6,691 bases of DNA from Cyanobacteria bacterium UBA8803 (GTDB lineage: Bacteria; Cyanobacteriota; Cyanobacteriia; Cyanobacteriales; Coleofasciculaceae): positions 6,946 through 13,636 of the forward strand of contig DNXU01000636.1 of NCBI GenBank assembly GCA_003505715.1, in the 5' to 3' direction. Positions 6,201 through 6,691 of the stretch are shown in pieces; the first letter of the stretch is position 1, and each line of letters starts with the position of its first letter. The position numbers and the translations under genes are program-made. The notes beneath the pieces are model-generated. The model saw only the letters and a list, made by a program, of their open reading frames with translations. It did not search any database and was not told the DNA's origin.

Positions 6201-6691
6201 CTATACTCAAATCCCAGCATTACTCACCGCAATGAAAGCAGGTAAGGAGCTAAAAGCGATCGTGAAAAACCGACCGATTGAGGAGTATCCTGCCTCTAGT
6301 CCCCTCTCCGCATTGCAACAAATTTTGGCTCGCATCCGGGAACGGAATCAACTACGCGGTCATGAGAGTGTGTTGTCGAGCGTGGAGTTTAGCCCCGACG
6401 GCAAGACCCTGGCCAGCGCTTCAGATGACAAAACGGTGCGCTTGTGGGATATCCAAGGCTATGAGTTAGCCGTCCTACGCGGTCATGAGCGTGAGGTGGT
6501 CAGTGTCAAGTTTAGCCCTGACGGCAAGACCCTAGCCAGCGCTTCATTTGACAAAACGGTGCGCTTGTGGCGCATCGAAACATTAGACGAACTGCTCATC
6601 CGAGGTTGTGAGTGGTTGCACGACTATCTCAGCACAAATTCTAATCTCAGCGATAGCGATAAACAACTCTCTGAGACTCCCCCACTTAAAA
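3286..6691 (+). CDS. TPR / STAND ATPase (nSTAND1-like) / WD40 protein, 3' end beyond window
   Basis: This open frame of 1135 codons is uninterrupted to the window edge, and only a short C-terminus should be missing. ATG 3286 is the first possible start after the in-frame TGA at 3238-3240. Domains: residues ~15-160 are a P-loop-NTPase-like fold (RFLLVFARCNY, ALMVLGLES, FPLVVWVSDE) with no Walker A. Residues ~200-450 are TPR-type helical repeats. Residues ~485-745 are a STAND ATPase with Walker A GYSGVGKSS (517-525), Walker B VVLIFDQFEE (616-625), SLRQDY (662-667) and VRPIELQVVGAQL (735-747). Residues ~780-860 are winged-helix-like, ending in YQLVHDYLVPFIR. Residues ~866-955 are a Glu/Gln/Arg-rich coiled coil. 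Two WD40 repeats (1024-1105) and an RGCEWLHDYL tail (1106-1115) complete it. No membrane segment is seen, so it is cytosolic. STAND proteins are ATP-dependent switches that oligomerise when the sensor (here WD40/TPR) meets a ligand. No nuclease, TIR or protease effector is visible. Signalling or defence is inferred. Confidence 0.92.
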   Translation, partial: MSDSHHPEEIVVANESALEELSWTIEAYQGRFLLVFARCNYHSLRSLLIQRLEELCQVDIWTLTLNPKDTALYARIQAELAGSQPGALMVLGLESVLSVEGMLTSADLVREEFRQNCRFPLVVWVSDEIKSQWMQLAPNLASWGTSTEFNLSEEELAAFIQNKATHFFTHNVSVDWQESRELESELIAARSDLCCSGRTIETELAANLESLLGFVKHINNKIDAALEHYQRAGECWRQLENWERQGYILLRSVDCYYQEALKQPIDHSLWATTKDYLQQTRQAFEQAHRPDLLADAIANLSRVLRKLEDWQTLAVLAQNALSIHQAQNRAVDVARDYGFLAEVALAQKRWQDANQLAQIALEIYPQEGNYAEREGHLCRWRFILARSQSHLGQQPAAIENLERAKLGYPIDDLQLHLDILRDLHQLYFQNQDYLKAFNIKQERQAVETQLGLRAFIGASRIQFIVGAQRLVPSFASSPNQPLEPIALEIIASGREKDVRELVERVKRNDYKVVVLYGYSGVGKSSLVNAGLVPTLQTATVSGQTIAPVLIRVYTDWMRELAERLAEALASYPSRSEINSQSPLDWTQTSADKPLASHAQTAILEALQQAEAQNLRVVLIFDQFEEFFFVNDDKGSQPEVFENEFFEFLGQCLGILSLKIIFSLRQDYLHYLVDRPGMEAVNHDLLGKNVLYKIADFTPKEAQSLLEQLTQRSNFQLEGALIEQLVEDLAQESGKVRPIELQVVGAQLQAEGIRTLVEYQRFGTKEELVLRYLAEVVGDCGEENLQVAELLLYLLTDEKDRRLLKTREELAGELADFRTVNESQLDLVLEILVASGLVFLVPDTPNDRYQLVHDYLVPFIRQQQEPKIQEIIAQLNQEREQRQQLERSIEQVRGELKIAQAERERVNQEVERAEQTKQQLEQQVKEAQEQLKLAQASLAQAEAERSQAKKETEEVQKGTELERLGTLALRQFNYTQIPALLTAMKAGKELKAIVKNRPIEEYPASSPLSALQQILARIRERNQLRGHESVLSSVEFSPDGKTLASASDDKTVRLWDIQGYELAVLRGHEREVVSVKFSPDGKTLASASFDKTVRLWRIETLDELLIRGCEWLHDYLSTNSNLSDSDKQLSETPPLK
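4678..4704. repeat. REP-like hairpin inside the STAND gene
   Basis: Bases 4678-4704 begin GTAGGGGCACAAC and end TTGTCCCCTCC. GGGG (4681-4684) pairs with CCCC (4698-4701) and ACAA (4686-4689) with TTGT (4694-4697). C4685 is bulged and the loop is CGCC; A4680-T4702 and G4678-C4704 extend the stem. GTAGGGGC...CCCCTAC palindromes are common intergenic repeats in cyanobacteria. Here the copy lies in frame between the TPR region and the ATPase domain and encodes roughly VGAQRLVPS (residues 465-473). Confidence 0.45.
6355..6600 (+). repeat. Two 123-bp WD40-coding repeats
   Basis: Unit 1 (6355-6477) and unit 2 (6478-6600) each encode a 41-residue WD40 blade of the form RGHE...FSPDGKTLASAS.DKTVRLW. 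The cores 6388-6447 and 6511-6570 match at 56 of 60 bases by direct comparison, so the two are recent duplicates or have been homogenised. Codon third positions in the unit 1 core are G/C in 15 of 20 codons. The sampled stretch 5701-5760 of the same gene has 8 of 20. Confidence 0.9.

Noticed and set aside
6278..6469. 63-codon open frame on the + strand over the WD40 region
   Set aside because: It runs out of frame through the WD40 repeat coding sequence, whose protein signal is unmistakable in the other frame.

Overview
The window most likely comes from a filamentous-type cyanobacterium. Three things point that way. The palindromic octamer GCGATCGC (HIP1) occurs seven times in 6.7 kb. Heptameric short tandem repeats sit at gene edges. 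Both large proteins belong to families I know mainly from cyanobacteria: an outer-membrane usher-like protein with a carboxypeptidase-regulatory-like tail, and a TPR / STAND ATPase / WD40 protein. All coding is on the + strand. I cannot name the species from the sequence.

Region 1 (13-2706) is one complete 897-residue gene for an exported, beta-rich protein resembling an outer-membrane usher. No chaperone or pilin gene is present in the window, so any partners must lie upstream. Its start codon is embedded in a GAGGGAT heptamer repeat and its stop codon abuts an ATTGGTG heptamer pair.

Region 2 (2707-3115) is about 400 bases of non-coding, repeat-rich DNA. In order it holds an ATTGGTG pair, a perfect 9-bp stem-loop, and a REP/MITE-like palindrome with GGGCGGGTTT arms. 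One arm of that palindrome runs straight into six in-phase 13-bp repeats. A 19-bp palindrome, a second hairpin and a triple ATTACCT repeat follow. It looks like a landing or expansion site for small dispersed repeats.

Region 3 (3116-6691) begins with a 54-codon open frame. It matches my recollection of the first ~50 residues of a much longer cyanobacterial P-loop ATPase and stops before the Walker A motif, so it is probably a remnant of a deleted gene. Five bases later a large multidomain gene starts and runs off the right edge (at least 1135 codons). Its order is: P-loop-like domain with no Walker A, TPR-type helices, intact STAND ATPase (Walker A and B present), winged-helix-like region, ~90-residue coiled coil, linker, only two WD40 repeats, and a typical WD40-end tail.

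The most interesting part is Region 3. Its layout suggests a two-gene sensor module (helper ATPase plus STAND receptor) whose first gene has been gutted and whose WD40 sensor has shrunk to two blades. STAND proteins of this type act as ligand-triggered switches, and some bacterial relatives are anti-phage receptors. A defence role here is inference only. The usher-like gene and the STAND gene look functionally unrelated.
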